DNA of 64,000 nt from CAITWF01 sp038231575 (GTDB taxonomy: Bacteria; Verrucomicrobiota; Verrucomicrobiia; Opitutales; Opitutaceae). The notes under the pieces are model-generated. The model was not told the DNA's origin. It ran no database searches and saw only the letters and a list, made by a program, of their open reading frames with translations. Shown here piece by piece: positions 1 to 7,787 of the stretch. The stretch is from NCBI GenBank assembly GCA_038231575.1, contig JBBRLB010000010.1, positions 9,672-73,671 of the forward strand, in the 5' to 3' direction. Within the stretch, counting starts at the first letter, position 1. Every line of letters begins with the position of its first letter. The translations under genes and the position numbers were made by a program.

Positions 1-708
1 GGCGGAGGGGACGCGAAACGAAATTTTTCCGAGGTGTGGCTCACTCAGTGGGACGGGCGCGAGGTGAAATTCACCGCGTGGCCGAGTCTGCCGAAGCCTC
101 TCGCGATGGCCGCCGGCGCGCGCGTGGGCCGGACGATTTTTGTCGCGGGCGGGCTCGATCGGCCGGACGCGACGCGGGCGCAGAACGTTTTGTTCGCGCT
201 CATGCTCGACGACCTGAAGGCCGGTTGGCGTGAACTCGCGCCCTGGCCGGGCCCGGCGCGGATGCTCGCCACCGCGGGCGCGCAGGACGGAAGTTTTTTT
301 CTCTTCAGCGGCGCGCGACTCGTGACGGATGCGCAGGGCAAGACCGCCCGCGAATGGTTGCGCGACGCGTATCGCTACACGCCGGGCGCCGGCTGGAAGC
401 GCCTCGCAGATTTGCCGCGCGTGGCGGTCGCCGCGCCGACCCCGGCGCCGAGCGTGGGCGGAAAACTGCTCGTGATCGGCGGCGACGATGGCGCGCAGAC
501 GACGGTGGCGCCGACGGAGCACCAAGGTTTCCCGCGCGACGTGCTCGCTTACGATTCGCAGGCGGATGCCTGGACGCGCGCGGGCGAGGTTCCGTTTTCG
601 CTCGTGACGACGACCCTCGCCGAGTGGCGCGGAAAAATCGTGATTCCCGGTGGGGAACAACGCCCCGGGGTGCGTTCCACGGCGGTGTGGGCGGCGGAGA
701 TCAAGTGA
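1..708 (+). CDS. Kelch-repeat protein, 5' end missing
   Basis: The frame is open to the left edge, so the N terminus lies outside; 235 residues are visible. They show the Kelch beta-propeller pattern: short hydrophobic strands ending in glycine doublets (TIFVAGG, SFFLFSGA, KLLVIGGDDG, KIVIPGG), each followed by a charged turn and a Trp-containing strand. The C terminus (STAVWAAEIK) is a normal last blade. Kelch propellers of this size next to sialidases are often N-acetylneuraminate mutarotases (NanM type), which convert released alpha-sialic acid to the beta anomer. Two sialidases downstream make that role plausible here, but the diagnostic part of the protein is missing, so it is inference. 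Confidence 0.75.
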   Translation, partial: GGGDAKRNFSEVWLTQWDGREVKFTAWPSLPKPLAMAAGARVGRTIFVAGGLDRPDATRAQNVLFALMLDDLKAGWRELAPWPGPARMLATAGAQDGSFFLFSGARLVTDAQGKTAREWLRDAYRYTPGAGWKRLADLPRVAVAAPTPAPSVGGKLLVIGGDDGAQTTVAPTEHQGFPRDVLAYDSQADAWTRAGEVPFSLVTTTLAEWRGKIVIPGGEQRPGVRSTAVWAAEIK

Positions 709-862
709 CGGATGAAGGCGACGCTGACATCGCGTGCGCGCGTCCCCCGAAACGATCGCCCGGACGGGCGCGACGGAGAGGGTCGCATGGCCCGAGATTT
801 TCCGTCAGTGAACAGGCGAGCCTCCCGCCCGCCCGAATTTTCAACCCCGAATTGATCCTGCC

Positions 863-2230
863 ATGAAACCCTCGTCGTTTCCTCCGCCCCTCGCGGGACT
901 TTGCAGCCACGCCGACGGCGCGCGCGCCGGCCGGTCGGTCGACGCCACCGTCGATCGCCTGCGGCGCTATGTTTACCTGCAGAGCCAGTCGCTCTTTCTG
1001 TTCGCCGCGCACTTCAATCGGCTGCCCGAGTGGGAAACCAAGGGCGCCATCTCGCTCCACCTCTGGCAGGAGGCCGAGCACAGCACGTGGTTTCGCGCCC
1101 GCATCACCGAGATGCGGACGCCGCCGCATCACCTCGACCACGTGCCCGACCCGGCGCTCGCCGCGTTTTTCGAAGAGCTCAAACGTGCGGAGAACTCGCG
1201 CGAATTTCTCGTCGGCGTGTATGGCGTGTTGAAACCGGCGCTCGCGGCCGCGTTTCGCGAGCACCTCGCGCAGGCCCACCCGATCGCCGATCAGCCGACG
1301 CGCCGCCTGCTGCAGTTCGCCCTCGCGGAAGAAGAAGCGCAGCTCGCCTGGGGAGAGGCGGCGCTGGCCGCGGTCGCGTCCGATGCGGCGAGCGCGCCCG
1401 AGCTCGTGGCGTGGAAAAAACATCTCACCGACTATCTCGCCGCCGCCGGGGGGATTCATGGCGAGTCCGCGCGTTTGCCCGCCGTGCCACTGCCGCTCCC
1501 GCGCGCGGCCCGACCGGCGCCGACGTCGATCGTGCCGCAGCGCGACGCGCGCTTTCCGCACGTGTGGCGCTCGCGGGGCGTGGTGCCCGCGCCCACGCGG
1601 CCGGTGCACGAACGCCTCTGGTGGATGATGAACGTGCGCCTGAACGAAATGCACGTGGCCGAACTCATCGCCACGGTCATCGCCGACTGGAAAGGCCAGC
1701 CGTGGGAATTCTACCGCGATCTCGCGCGGCATCTGTGGGACGAGACGCGCCACTGCCTGTTGGGCGAAGTCGCGTTCGTCTCCCAAGGAATCGATCACAC
1801 GAAAATTCCCACGCACATCGGCTTCGCCGAATATCCGAATCGCGAGCTGCCGCCGCCCGAGCGTTATGCGTTTCTCTGGGGCATCGAGCAGGGGCTCATG
1901 ACGAAAACGGGCAAGCAGGCCGAGGTCGCACTCGCGCGGGCGGGCGGCGACGAACGCGCCACGGTGTTTCAGGATTTCGACTGGGCCGACGAAGTGCTGC
2001 ACGCGGCGATCGGCCGGCGCTGGCTCGAGCCGCATTTTAAAACGCGAGCGGAGATGCTCGGCGTTTACGAGCGCATCCGTCCCGCCTACGACCAGATGAA
2101 GGACGACGATCTCAAGCTGCCGGGGCGCGACTGGTGGCCGGCGTTTTACGCGAAACATCTTCAGCACCTCGACCCGCAACTGGGCCAGCCGACGCCGTCC
2201 GATGCCCCGATGACGGCCGGCGGTTACTAG
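863..2230 (+). CDS. ferritin-like (predicted diiron) protein
   Basis: 455 residues, helix-rich, no signal peptide, so probably cytoplasmic. The C-terminal half carries the spacing of a ferritin-like diiron site: Glu262 (in NEMHVAE), E294-x-x-H297 (in DETRH), Glu342 and E377-x-x-H380 (in DEVLH). The N-terminal half has another ExxH, E70-H73 (in QEAEH), and an acidic EEEAQ near 157, so the protein may hold two related bundles. The exact family is not recognised; it resembles the DUF455-like group. It starts 154 bases after the Kelch gene and is followed 13 bases later by a PfkB kinase, so the two are probably cotranscribed. An oxidase or oxygenase role is inference. Confidence 0.7.
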   Translation: MKPSSFPPPLAGLCSHADGARAGRSVDATVDRLRRYVYLQSQSLFLFAAHFNRLPEWETKGAISLHLWQEAEHSTWFRARITEMRTPPHHLDHVPDPALAAFFEELKRAENSREFLVGVYGVLKPALAAAFREHLAQAHPIADQPTRRLLQFALAEEEAQLAWGEAALAAVASDAASAPELVAWKKHLTDYLAAAGGIHGESARLPAVPLPLPRAARPAPTSIVPQRDARFPHVWRSRGVVPAPTRPVHERLWWMMNVRLNEMHVAELIATVIADWKGQPWEFYRDLARHLWDETRHCLLGEVAFVSQGIDHTKIPTHIGFAEYPNRELPPPERYAFLWGIEQGLMTKTGKQAEVALARAGGDERATVFQDFDWADEVLHAAIGRRWLEPHFKTRAEMLGVYERIRPAYDQMKDDDLKLPGRDWWPAFYAKHLQHLDPQLGQPTPSDAPMTAGGY

Positions 2231-2243
2231 AACGACGCCGGTC

Positions 2244-3161
2244 ATGAACCTGATTGTCGTGGGGGGCACGGTGGTGGATGTGATTTTTCGTGGACTGAAA
2301 CGTTTGCCGACGTGGCCCGAGCACACGGAATTTACGGCGACGAATCTCGTGCGGCCCACACACGCGCCGCTCGTGACGCTCGGCGGCAATGGCGCCAACG
2401 CCGCGTATGTCGCCGCCAAGTGCGGCGCTAATGTGACGCTGCACACGGCACTGGGCGCGGACGCGCTGGGCGGTCTCGCGCGCGGCTGGCTGGAATCGGC
2501 GGGCTGCCGACTGCGAGTCGCGAGTCGCCTCGCGACAAAGGCGACGGCGATCAACGTGACGGCGGCGGACGCACGGCATCGGCGGGCCACGCTGTTTTTT
2601 CCGGGAGCGCCGGTCGCGCTGCCCCGGCTCGCCGCCGCGCGCGGGGTGCGGGCCGTGCTGGTGTGCGGCTGGCCGCATCCGCCGTTGCGCGCGATGGCAC
2701 GGGAATTTGAGGCGCTGCGGGCGCGAGGCGTGCGCACGGCTTTTGATCCCGGCCCGCTGCTGGACGCCCCGCCGGCACTCGCCGCCTATCGGCTATTGCT
2801 CAAGCAACTCGATCTGCTGGTGCTCAACGCGCACGAACTATCGGTGCTGACTCGCGCGCCGGATCTGGCGACGGGGCTGCGGCGGCTCCGCGAGTTTCAT
2901 GCGGGCGATGTGGTGGTAAAGCGTGGGGGTGACGGCGCGCTGTGGCTGCCGGCGGGGGCGCGCGATCCGAAACAGGCGCGCGAGTTTCGGAGTCGCGCGG
3001 TGCGCGTCGTCAACACCGTGGGGGCCGGCGATACGTTTAATGGCGCCCTGCTCGCAGCGTTGGTGCGCGGCGCATCTTTTCCGAACGCAATGCGCGCGGG
3101 CAATCGCATCGCGGCCCAAGTCGTGGCGTCGGGGCGCGGAGTCCTCGGTGTCCGGCGCTGA
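2244..3161 (+). CDS. PfkB-family carbohydrate kinase
   Basis: 305 residues, normal length for the ribokinase/PfkB family, cytoplasmic. The N-terminal substrate-binding glycine motif is TLGGNGANAA (about 45-54) and the C-terminal ATP-binding signature is NTVGAGDTFNGA with the catalytic base Asp263. These enzymes phosphorylate a sugar or nucleoside hydroxyl using ATP; the substrate cannot be read from the sequence. It lies 13 bases after the ferritin-like gene and 4 bases before an isomerase-like gene, a tight operon. The pairing with a TIM-barrel isomerase suggests entry of a sugar or polyol into metabolism. Confidence 0.9.
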   Translation: MNLIVVGGTVVDVIFRGLKRLPTWPEHTEFTATNLVRPTHAPLVTLGGNGANAAYVAAKCGANVTLHTALGADALGGLARGWLESAGCRLRVASRLATKATAINVTAADARHRRATLFFPGAPVALPRLAAARGVRAVLVCGWPHPPLRAMAREFEALRARGVRTAFDPGPLLDAPPALAAYRLLLKQLDLLVLNAHELSVLTRAPDLATGLRRLREFHAGDVVVKRGGDGALWLPAGARDPKQAREFRSRAVRVVNTVGAGDTFNGALLAALVRGASFPNAMRAGNRIAAQVVASGRGVLGVRR

Positions 3162-3165
3162 GCGC

Positions 3166-4008
3166 ATGAGACCCCGAATCGTTTTCGTCGCCAATTTGTG
3201 GACCCTCGCAGGGCATCCGCCGGCCCGCCGGGAGTGGTCGCTCGCGCGAAAAGTGCGCACGGTTGCGGAAGCCGGCTTCGATGCGGTCACCGCACCGCCG
3301 AGTGCGGAACTCACCGCGCTGCTCCGCGCGCACGGATTACGCTACATGGGATTTTTCTCGTCGAACGATGCACGGGAAATTCGTCCGCAACTGGCCGCCC
3401 AACGCGCCGCGGGCGCGGAACTCGTCAACGCCCAGCTCGGCGACGACTTTACGGCGATCGCGGAGGGCACGCGGCTGGTTCGCACCCTCCAACGCGAAGC
3501 CCGCCGGCAAAAACTCTACGCGGCGATCGAGGTGCATCGTGATACCGCGACCGAGACGCCGGAGAAAACCTACGCGATCGCCGATGCGTATCGCCGCGCG
3601 ACGGGCGAGATCCTGCCGCTCACGTGGGACCATTCGCATTTGGCGGTCGTGAAGCATTTGAAGCCGGCGCTGTTCAATCCGGTGCTGCTGCAGCGTCGCG
3701 ATCTGATTCAAGCCGCCCGGATTTTTCATCTGCGACCGTTCAACGGCCAGCATGCTCAGGTGCCGGTGATCGATGCGCGGGGGCGGCTGACGCCGGAATT
3801 TCGCACGTGGCTAAGTTTCGCCGAAGCGCTGATCAAACTGTGGCTCGCCGGGCCGCAGCCGGGCGGCGAACTCTGGGTGTGTCCGGAAATCGGGCCGGTC
3901 GGAGTCCACGGTTACAACCTGAGTGTGATGGAGCCGAGCTGGACGCAGGCGATCGTTTGCCGGCGAGAGCTGCGCAAACTTTGGCGCCGGCTGACGAAAC
4001 GCCGCTAA
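3166..4008 (+). CDS. sugar phosphate isomerase/epimerase-like TIM barrel protein
   Basis: 280 residues from the ATG four bases after the kinase stop; an upstream in-frame extension overlaps the kinase and was rejected. The protein has the AP-endonuclease-2/xylose isomerase-like TIM barrel look, with metal-ligand candidates in the expected order: Glu122 and His124 (AAIEVHRD), Asp155, His156 and His158 (WDHSH), His188 (FHLRPF) and Glu241 (CPEIGP). Such enzymes isomerise or epimerise ketoses or inositols with a divalent metal. It is the last gene of the three-gene operon. The 3' end runs into a palindromic repeat that separates it from the opposing sialidase gene. Substrate unknown. Confidence 0.75.
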   Translation: MRPRIVFVANLWTLAGHPPARREWSLARKVRTVAEAGFDAVTAPPSAELTALLRAHGLRYMGFFSSNDAREIRPQLAAQRAAGAELVNAQLGDDFTAIAEGTRLVRTLQREARRQKLYAAIEVHRDTATETPEKTYAIADAYRRATGEILPLTWDHSHLAVVKHLKPALFNPVLLQRRDLIQAARIFHLRPFNGQHAQVPVIDARGRLTPEFRTWLSFAEALIKLWLAGPQPGGELWVCPEIGPVGVHGYNLSVMEPSWTQAIVCRRELRKLWRRLTKRR

Positions 4009-4013
4009 ACCTG

Positions 4014-4094
4014 TTTGTCATTCTAACGCAGAGGAGAATCCGCGGCCGCAAAGCCGGACGGGTAGAGGGATTCTGCGCGGCGCCCAGAATGACC
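4014..4094. repeat. degenerate GTCATTCT...AGAATGAC palindromic repeat
   Basis: Between two converging genes there is an 80-base imperfect inverted repeat. Outer arms are GTCATTCT (4017-4024) and AGAATGAC (4086-4093); inner arms are GAGAATCC and GGATTCT. It matches the style of dispersed palindromes of the type GTCATTCTGAGCG found in intergenic spaces of many bacterial genomes. Only one copy is in the window. It may also act as a bidirectional transcript end. Confidence 0.6.
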
Positions 4095-4110
4095 AGCCGC
4101 GGGCGCGAGC

Positions 4111-5241
4111 TTAGTTTTTCTCCGGGCCAACGGCGAAGCGCGCGAACGTGATTTTTTCGTAGGGCTTCTTGTCGCCGCGTTCGTAGAGGCAGGCGGCTTC
4201 GGTCGCCGTCAGCGCGACGAGACTCGAGTAAGCGGCGGGTCCGGCGTGGAGCACGGCGACTTCGCGCCAGGTCTTCGCGTTGTCGGCGCTGGCGCGGACG
4301 GTAAGATTCTCGCGGGCTTTGGGATTCGCGGGATTTGAAAAGAGGAGGAGTTTCGCCGCATCGTCGCGCAGCAGGCTGGCCTGGCACACCGGCTCAACGA
4401 GCGCGGTCGCATCGGCGGCCGGCGTCCACGTCTGGCCGCCATCCGTGCTGGTGGATTGGGCACGCACGGAACGCCCGAGATACGAACGCATGTCCATCAG
4501 GAGCGTGCCGCGATCGTCGAAGAGTTCGGCGACCTGGCATTCGTTCATCGCGGGTTTGATGGTGCCGCCGAGTTGCCAGGTTTTTCCGTGATCGTCGGAA
4601 AAGATCGCGTGCGATCCCTGGAGGGCTTTTTTCGTGGGGTCGGGATTGGCGTAATTGTAATCGCACGGGATCACCAGGCGGCCGGCGTGCACGCCGTGCT
4701 TGATCTGGATGCCGATGCCGGGGCCGGTCGCATACCACGTCCACAACGGGTCCTTGGTCGTCGAGGTCACTTCGCGCGGTTTCGCCCACGTGGCGCCGTG
4801 ATCGGTGGAGGTGATAACCCAGACGGTGCGCGAGCCACGCACGGTGCCGGCGGCGATATCCTTTTCGCGATCCTGGCCGAGGTTGTGGGTGGAGAAGAGA
4901 AACAGCGTGCCGGTGGATTCGTCGAGAACGGGGCAGGGGTTGCCGCAGGTGTTGTCGACGTCGTCCCAGATCAATTGTTGCGGGCCCCACGTGCGCCCGC
5001 CGTCGGTGGAGCGTTTCACGAGCAGATCGATGTCGCCGGCGTCGCCGCCGCCGTTCTTGCGGCCCTCGGCGAACGCGAGCAAATCGCCGTTCTGGGCGTG
5101 GATAACGGCGGGGATGCGATAGGTGTGGTAGCCGTCCTGACCGGAAACGTAGACGTCGGTCTGCTCGACCGCGGCCGTGGCGCGGACGACGAACGAAGCG
5201 AGGCAAACGGCGGCGACGAAAGCGAGGCGACGAAGAATCAT
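4111..5241 (-). CDS. secreted exo-alpha-sialidase (GH33-type)
   Basis: 376 residues with an N-terminal signal peptide (MILRRLAFVAAVCLASFVV). The sialidase hallmarks are all present: the Arg motif YRIP (41-44, Arg42), five Asp-box turns (STDGGRTW, STDHGATW, SDDHGKTW, STDGGQTW, SADNAKTW), a Glu in NECQ (about 234), Arg in DMRSYL and the candidate nucleophile Tyr338 in AAYSS. It releases terminal sialic acids from glycans outside the cytoplasm. A second ATG at 5259 would add six residues; 5241 gives the cleaner signal peptide. It is transcribed away from an esterase gene, with a candidate operator in the shared spacer. Confidence 0.9.
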   Translation of the reverse strand: MILRRLAFVAAVCLASFVVRATAAVEQTDVYVSGQDGYHTYRIPAVIHAQNGDLLAFAEGRKNGGGDAGDIDLLVKRSTDGGRTWGPQQLIWDDVDNTCGNPCPVLDESTGTLFLFSTHNLGQDREKDIAAGTVRGSRTVWVITSTDHGATWAKPREVTSTTKDPLWTWYATGPGIGIQIKHGVHAGRLVIPCDYNYANPDPTKKALQGSHAIFSDDHGKTWQLGGTIKPAMNECQVAELFDDRGTLLMDMRSYLGRSVRAQSTSTDGGQTWTPAADATALVEPVCQASLLRDDAAKLLLFSNPANPKARENLTVRASADNAKTWREVAVLHAGPAAYSSLVALTATEAACLYERGDKKPYEKITFARFAVGPEKN

Positions 5242-5300
5242 GGGGTGGTGGGGGTGCATCGGATTAAGAGGATCACCGGGAGAAGGGAAAACTTCAATTG

Positions 5301-5323
5301 AGTGGTATTGGCATGTCACCACT
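5301..5323. promoter_or_regulatory. candidate operator, inverted repeat AGTGGT-N11-ACCACT
   Basis: Perfect 6-base arms AGTGGT (5301-5306) and ACCACT (5318-5323) are separated by 11 bases in the spacer between the divergent sialidase and esterase genes. A related sequence (14 of 23 positions identical, same orientation) lies in front of the TonB receptor at 10998-11020. The GntR/LacI-type regulator encoded at 11089-12177 is the obvious candidate ligand; that is inference. Confidence 0.5.
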
Positions 5324-5431
5324 GGACAACGGCCACATGGGATAGGAGCGAAGTGGTTCGTCGGTAATGCCAGTGGATTTGAGTCCTTCCCCCGCGGCCG
5401 CCGTTCCATTATTAAAAGATTGGTGCGGCAC

Positions 5432-6337
5432 ATGAAATTCGCGCGATTCGTTTTGGGTGTCACGGCGGTGGCTTTTAGGGCCGCGACGCTGGCGGCTCAG
5501 CCGCTCAGTGCGCCCGCAAAGCCAGCGGAACCGGGCTACGCGATCACCCTCGCGGCCGCGCTGCAGCCGACGCGCACGCTGATCTACAAGCGCGTCGGAA
5601 CGCAGGAGCTGCGGCTCGATATTTTTCTACCGCCGGATTTCAAGGCCGACGATCACCGCCAGAGTGTGATCGCGTTTCACGGCGGAGGTTGGTCAGGCGG
5701 CGAACCGCGCTCGATGTATCCCTTCGTCGCGTGGGCGGCGGAACGAGGCTTCGTCGCCATCAGTGCGCAATATCGCCGCTACAAACCGAAAACCGAAAAC
5801 ACCGTCTTCGAGAGCGTGAAAGACGCGCGCTCCGCCGTGCGCTACCTGCGCGCGCACGCGGCTCAGCTCGGGCTCGATCCGCACCGCGTGGTGGTGATGG
5901 GATCGTCGGCCGGCGGACATCTGGCGGCTGGGACGGCGTTGTTCGATGACGTCAACGATGAGGCCGACGACCGCGCGATCTCCTGCCGACCGGACGCGAT
6001 GATTTTGCTCTGGCCGGTGATTGATACGTCCGCGGAAGGTTACGGGAACGCGAAGATCGGCGAGCGGTGGCGCGAGCTTTCGCCGCGGCATCAGGTGCGG
6101 GCGGGTTTGCCGCCGACGCTGCTGTTTCACGGGACGGCGGATACCACGGTGCCGTTTGCCGGGGCGCGCGCGTTTCACACAGCGATGCTGGCGGCGAAGA
6201 ACGAATGTGAATTCGTGATCGGTCCGAATGGCGGACACGGTTTCGCGATGAACGAAGCCGTGGCCTACGCCGATGCGCTTCGCCGGATCGAAGCGTTCCT
6301 GACCCCGCTGGGGTATCAGTTCATGCCGGTTAAATAA
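5432..6337 (+). CDS. exported alpha/beta-hydrolase esterase
   Basis: 301 residues with a signal peptide (about 1-22). It has the esterase/lipase family layout: oxyanion-hole HGGGW (83-87), nucleophile elbow GSSAGG with Ser159, acid Asp237 (GTADTTVP) and His269 (GGHGF). The family hydrolyses acetyl or short acyl esters, often on carbohydrates. Its position between two sialidase genes suggests removal of O-acetyl groups from sialylated or similar glycans, which is inference. Longer in-frame starts upstream overlap the opposing sialidase gene and lack a signal peptide. It converges on the second sialidase gene. Confidence 0.85.
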   Translation: MKFARFVLGVTAVAFRAATLAAQPLSAPAKPAEPGYAITLAAALQPTRTLIYKRVGTQELRLDIFLPPDFKADDHRQSVIAFHGGGWSGGEPRSMYPFVAWAAERGFVAISAQYRRYKPKTENTVFESVKDARSAVRYLRAHAAQLGLDPHRVVVMGSSAGGHLAAGTALFDDVNDEADDRAISCRPDAMILLWPVIDTSAEGYGNAKIGERWRELSPRHQVRAGLPPTLLFHGTADTTVPFAGARAFHTAMLAAKNECEFVIGPNGGHGFAMNEAVAYADALRRIEAFLTPLGYQFMPVK

Positions 6338-6373
6338 AAGCCCCTCGCGCGCTTGATCGAAACGTCGCCGCCG

Positions 6374-6390
6374 GGCCGGAAAATCCGGCC
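6374..6390. terminator. hairpin between converging genes
   Basis: Seven-base stem GGCCGGA/TCCGGCC with a 3-base A loop lies in the 72-base space between converging esterase and sialidase genes. There is no T tract, so it is at best a weak or factor-dependent bidirectional terminator. Confidence 0.3.
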
Positions 6391-6409
6391 GGCGGTGGCG
6401 GAAACCGCA

Positions 6410-7666
6410 TCAGGGCCCGGGATGTTCGGAGGTGTCGGTCGCACTCCAGATCCACTCGAGGTTGAACTTGTGAAAGTCGAGCGAGCGGTGGCTGGTCGAG
6501 CTGTTCGCGGTATCTTCATTGAATTCCACCAGGGCGCCGATGCAGAAGTCGCTGGTCTTGGTCAGGGAGCTGTAACCGCCGAAGCCGCCGGTGTGGTCGA
6601 GCGTCAGGTAGCGCGAATATTTCCACGAGATGCCCTGGTTGTAGGAAATGCGCGCCATCATGTATTGACGCGAGGTGCCGGAGGCGGAGTTCAGGAAAAT
6701 GATGCGATCGGGCGAGGTTATGTTGTAGCGGAGGAGCGAGCCCTCGGATTGTGGGTCGGGCAGGTTGGGCTGGGAGGCGTAATTCTGGAAAGTGCTCACG
6801 CCGTTCGGATCGAGCACGCCATAGGTCGCGACGCGTGACTTCGAGGCAGCGAACGGCGCATTCGCGGCGCGATCGTTGCGGTAGAGTCCCCCGTCGAGAC
6901 ACTCCACGATCGCGGTCTCGGTGCCCCAACCATAGGTGCTGTTCGTCGAAGGTAAAACCCACGCGGTGTGCCACGAGCCGCCCTGATCGTCGCTGTAGAA
7001 ATTTCTGAGGTAGGCCGGGATGATCAGGCGACCGCTGTTAGACTGCGTGGTCTGAAGGCCCACGCCCGGCCCGATGTAATCCTGCGTAATCGAGGCGGGA
7101 CTGAGCGTGGCGTTCAGACTCTCGTCGGGGGCGGTCCAGGTCGCGCCGTCGGTGTCGCTGTAACACACGTTCACGAGCTTGTCCCCGTGCTGCCAGGTGT
7201 AGGGCGGATTGGTCACCCACGAGACGACGTGGAGAAAGAAAAGCCAGATGCGCCCGGTCGAGGGATCGAACACGGCGGTGGGATTGGCGTAGCTGCCGAG
7301 ATTGCGCACAGCGATGGTTTGCTCGGCCTGCCAGGTCGCGCCGTTGTCGAACGAACGGCGGCAAACGATCTTGCCGTGCGTCTCGTAGTCTTCGTTGCCC
7401 GTCTGGCGGCACTCGGCGAACGCGACGAGCGTGCCAATATTGGTGGTCGGGTTGATCTTCGCGCGGATCAGAGACGGGATGCGGTAGGAATGCGCGTTCA
7501 CGGGCCCGCCGTCGAAGAGCCGGTTGTAAGTCGTATGAATCGGAGTGGCGCGGAGCGCGGGAGTGGCGAGCGTGGCGAGGGCCAGGGTCACCGCACCGGC
7601 CGTGCCGAGGCAGGCGCGGGCGACATGGGATACGCTGAGCAGACGGAGCAGGGGTCTTGGGTTCAT
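6410..7666 (-). CDS. second secreted sialidase (GH33-type)
   Basis: 418 residues with a long signal region ending near residue 40. It has the YRIP Arg motif (near 61), four Asp-boxes (SFDNGATW, SDTDGATW, SDDQGGSW, SYNQGISW), a Glu in IVECLDG and the candidate nucleophile Tyr in FGGYSSL. It differs clearly in sequence from the sialidase at 4111-5241, so the two probably have different linkage or acceptor preference rather than being a recent duplication. It lies 121 bases downstream of the TonB receptor on the same strand and is probably cotranscribed with it. Confidence 0.9.
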   Translation of the reverse strand: MNPRPLLRLLSVSHVARACLGTAGAVTLALATLATPALRATPIHTTYNRLFDGGPVNAHSYRIPSLIRAKINPTTNIGTLVAFAECRQTGNEDYETHGKIVCRRSFDNGATWQAEQTIAVRNLGSYANPTAVFDPSTGRIWLFFLHVVSWVTNPPYTWQHGDKLVNVCYSDTDGATWTAPDESLNATLSPASITQDYIGPGVGLQTTQSNSGRLIIPAYLRNFYSDDQGGSWHTAWVLPSTNSTYGWGTETAIVECLDGGLYRNDRAANAPFAASKSRVATYGVLDPNGVSTFQNYASQPNLPDPQSEGSLLRYNITSPDRIIFLNSASGTSRQYMMARISYNQGISWKYSRYLTLDHTGGFGGYSSLTKTSDFCIGALVEFNEDTANSSTSHRSLDFHKFNLEWIWSATDTSEHPGP

Positions 7667-7787
7667 TTTCTCTGGGGGGTGGAGACCGGTTGGTCCCGGA
7701 AATCGACGCAGGGAGATCCAAACCGTCCGGGCGTCGATCGCCGGGCGGGTGGGGAGGTGGGGTGGCGGCGAAGGCCGCGGCGGCGAA

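Noticed and set aside
2923..3165. Upstream extension of the isomerase frame
   Set aside because: It overlaps the PfkB signature region in another frame; the ATG at 3166 fits the operon spacing.
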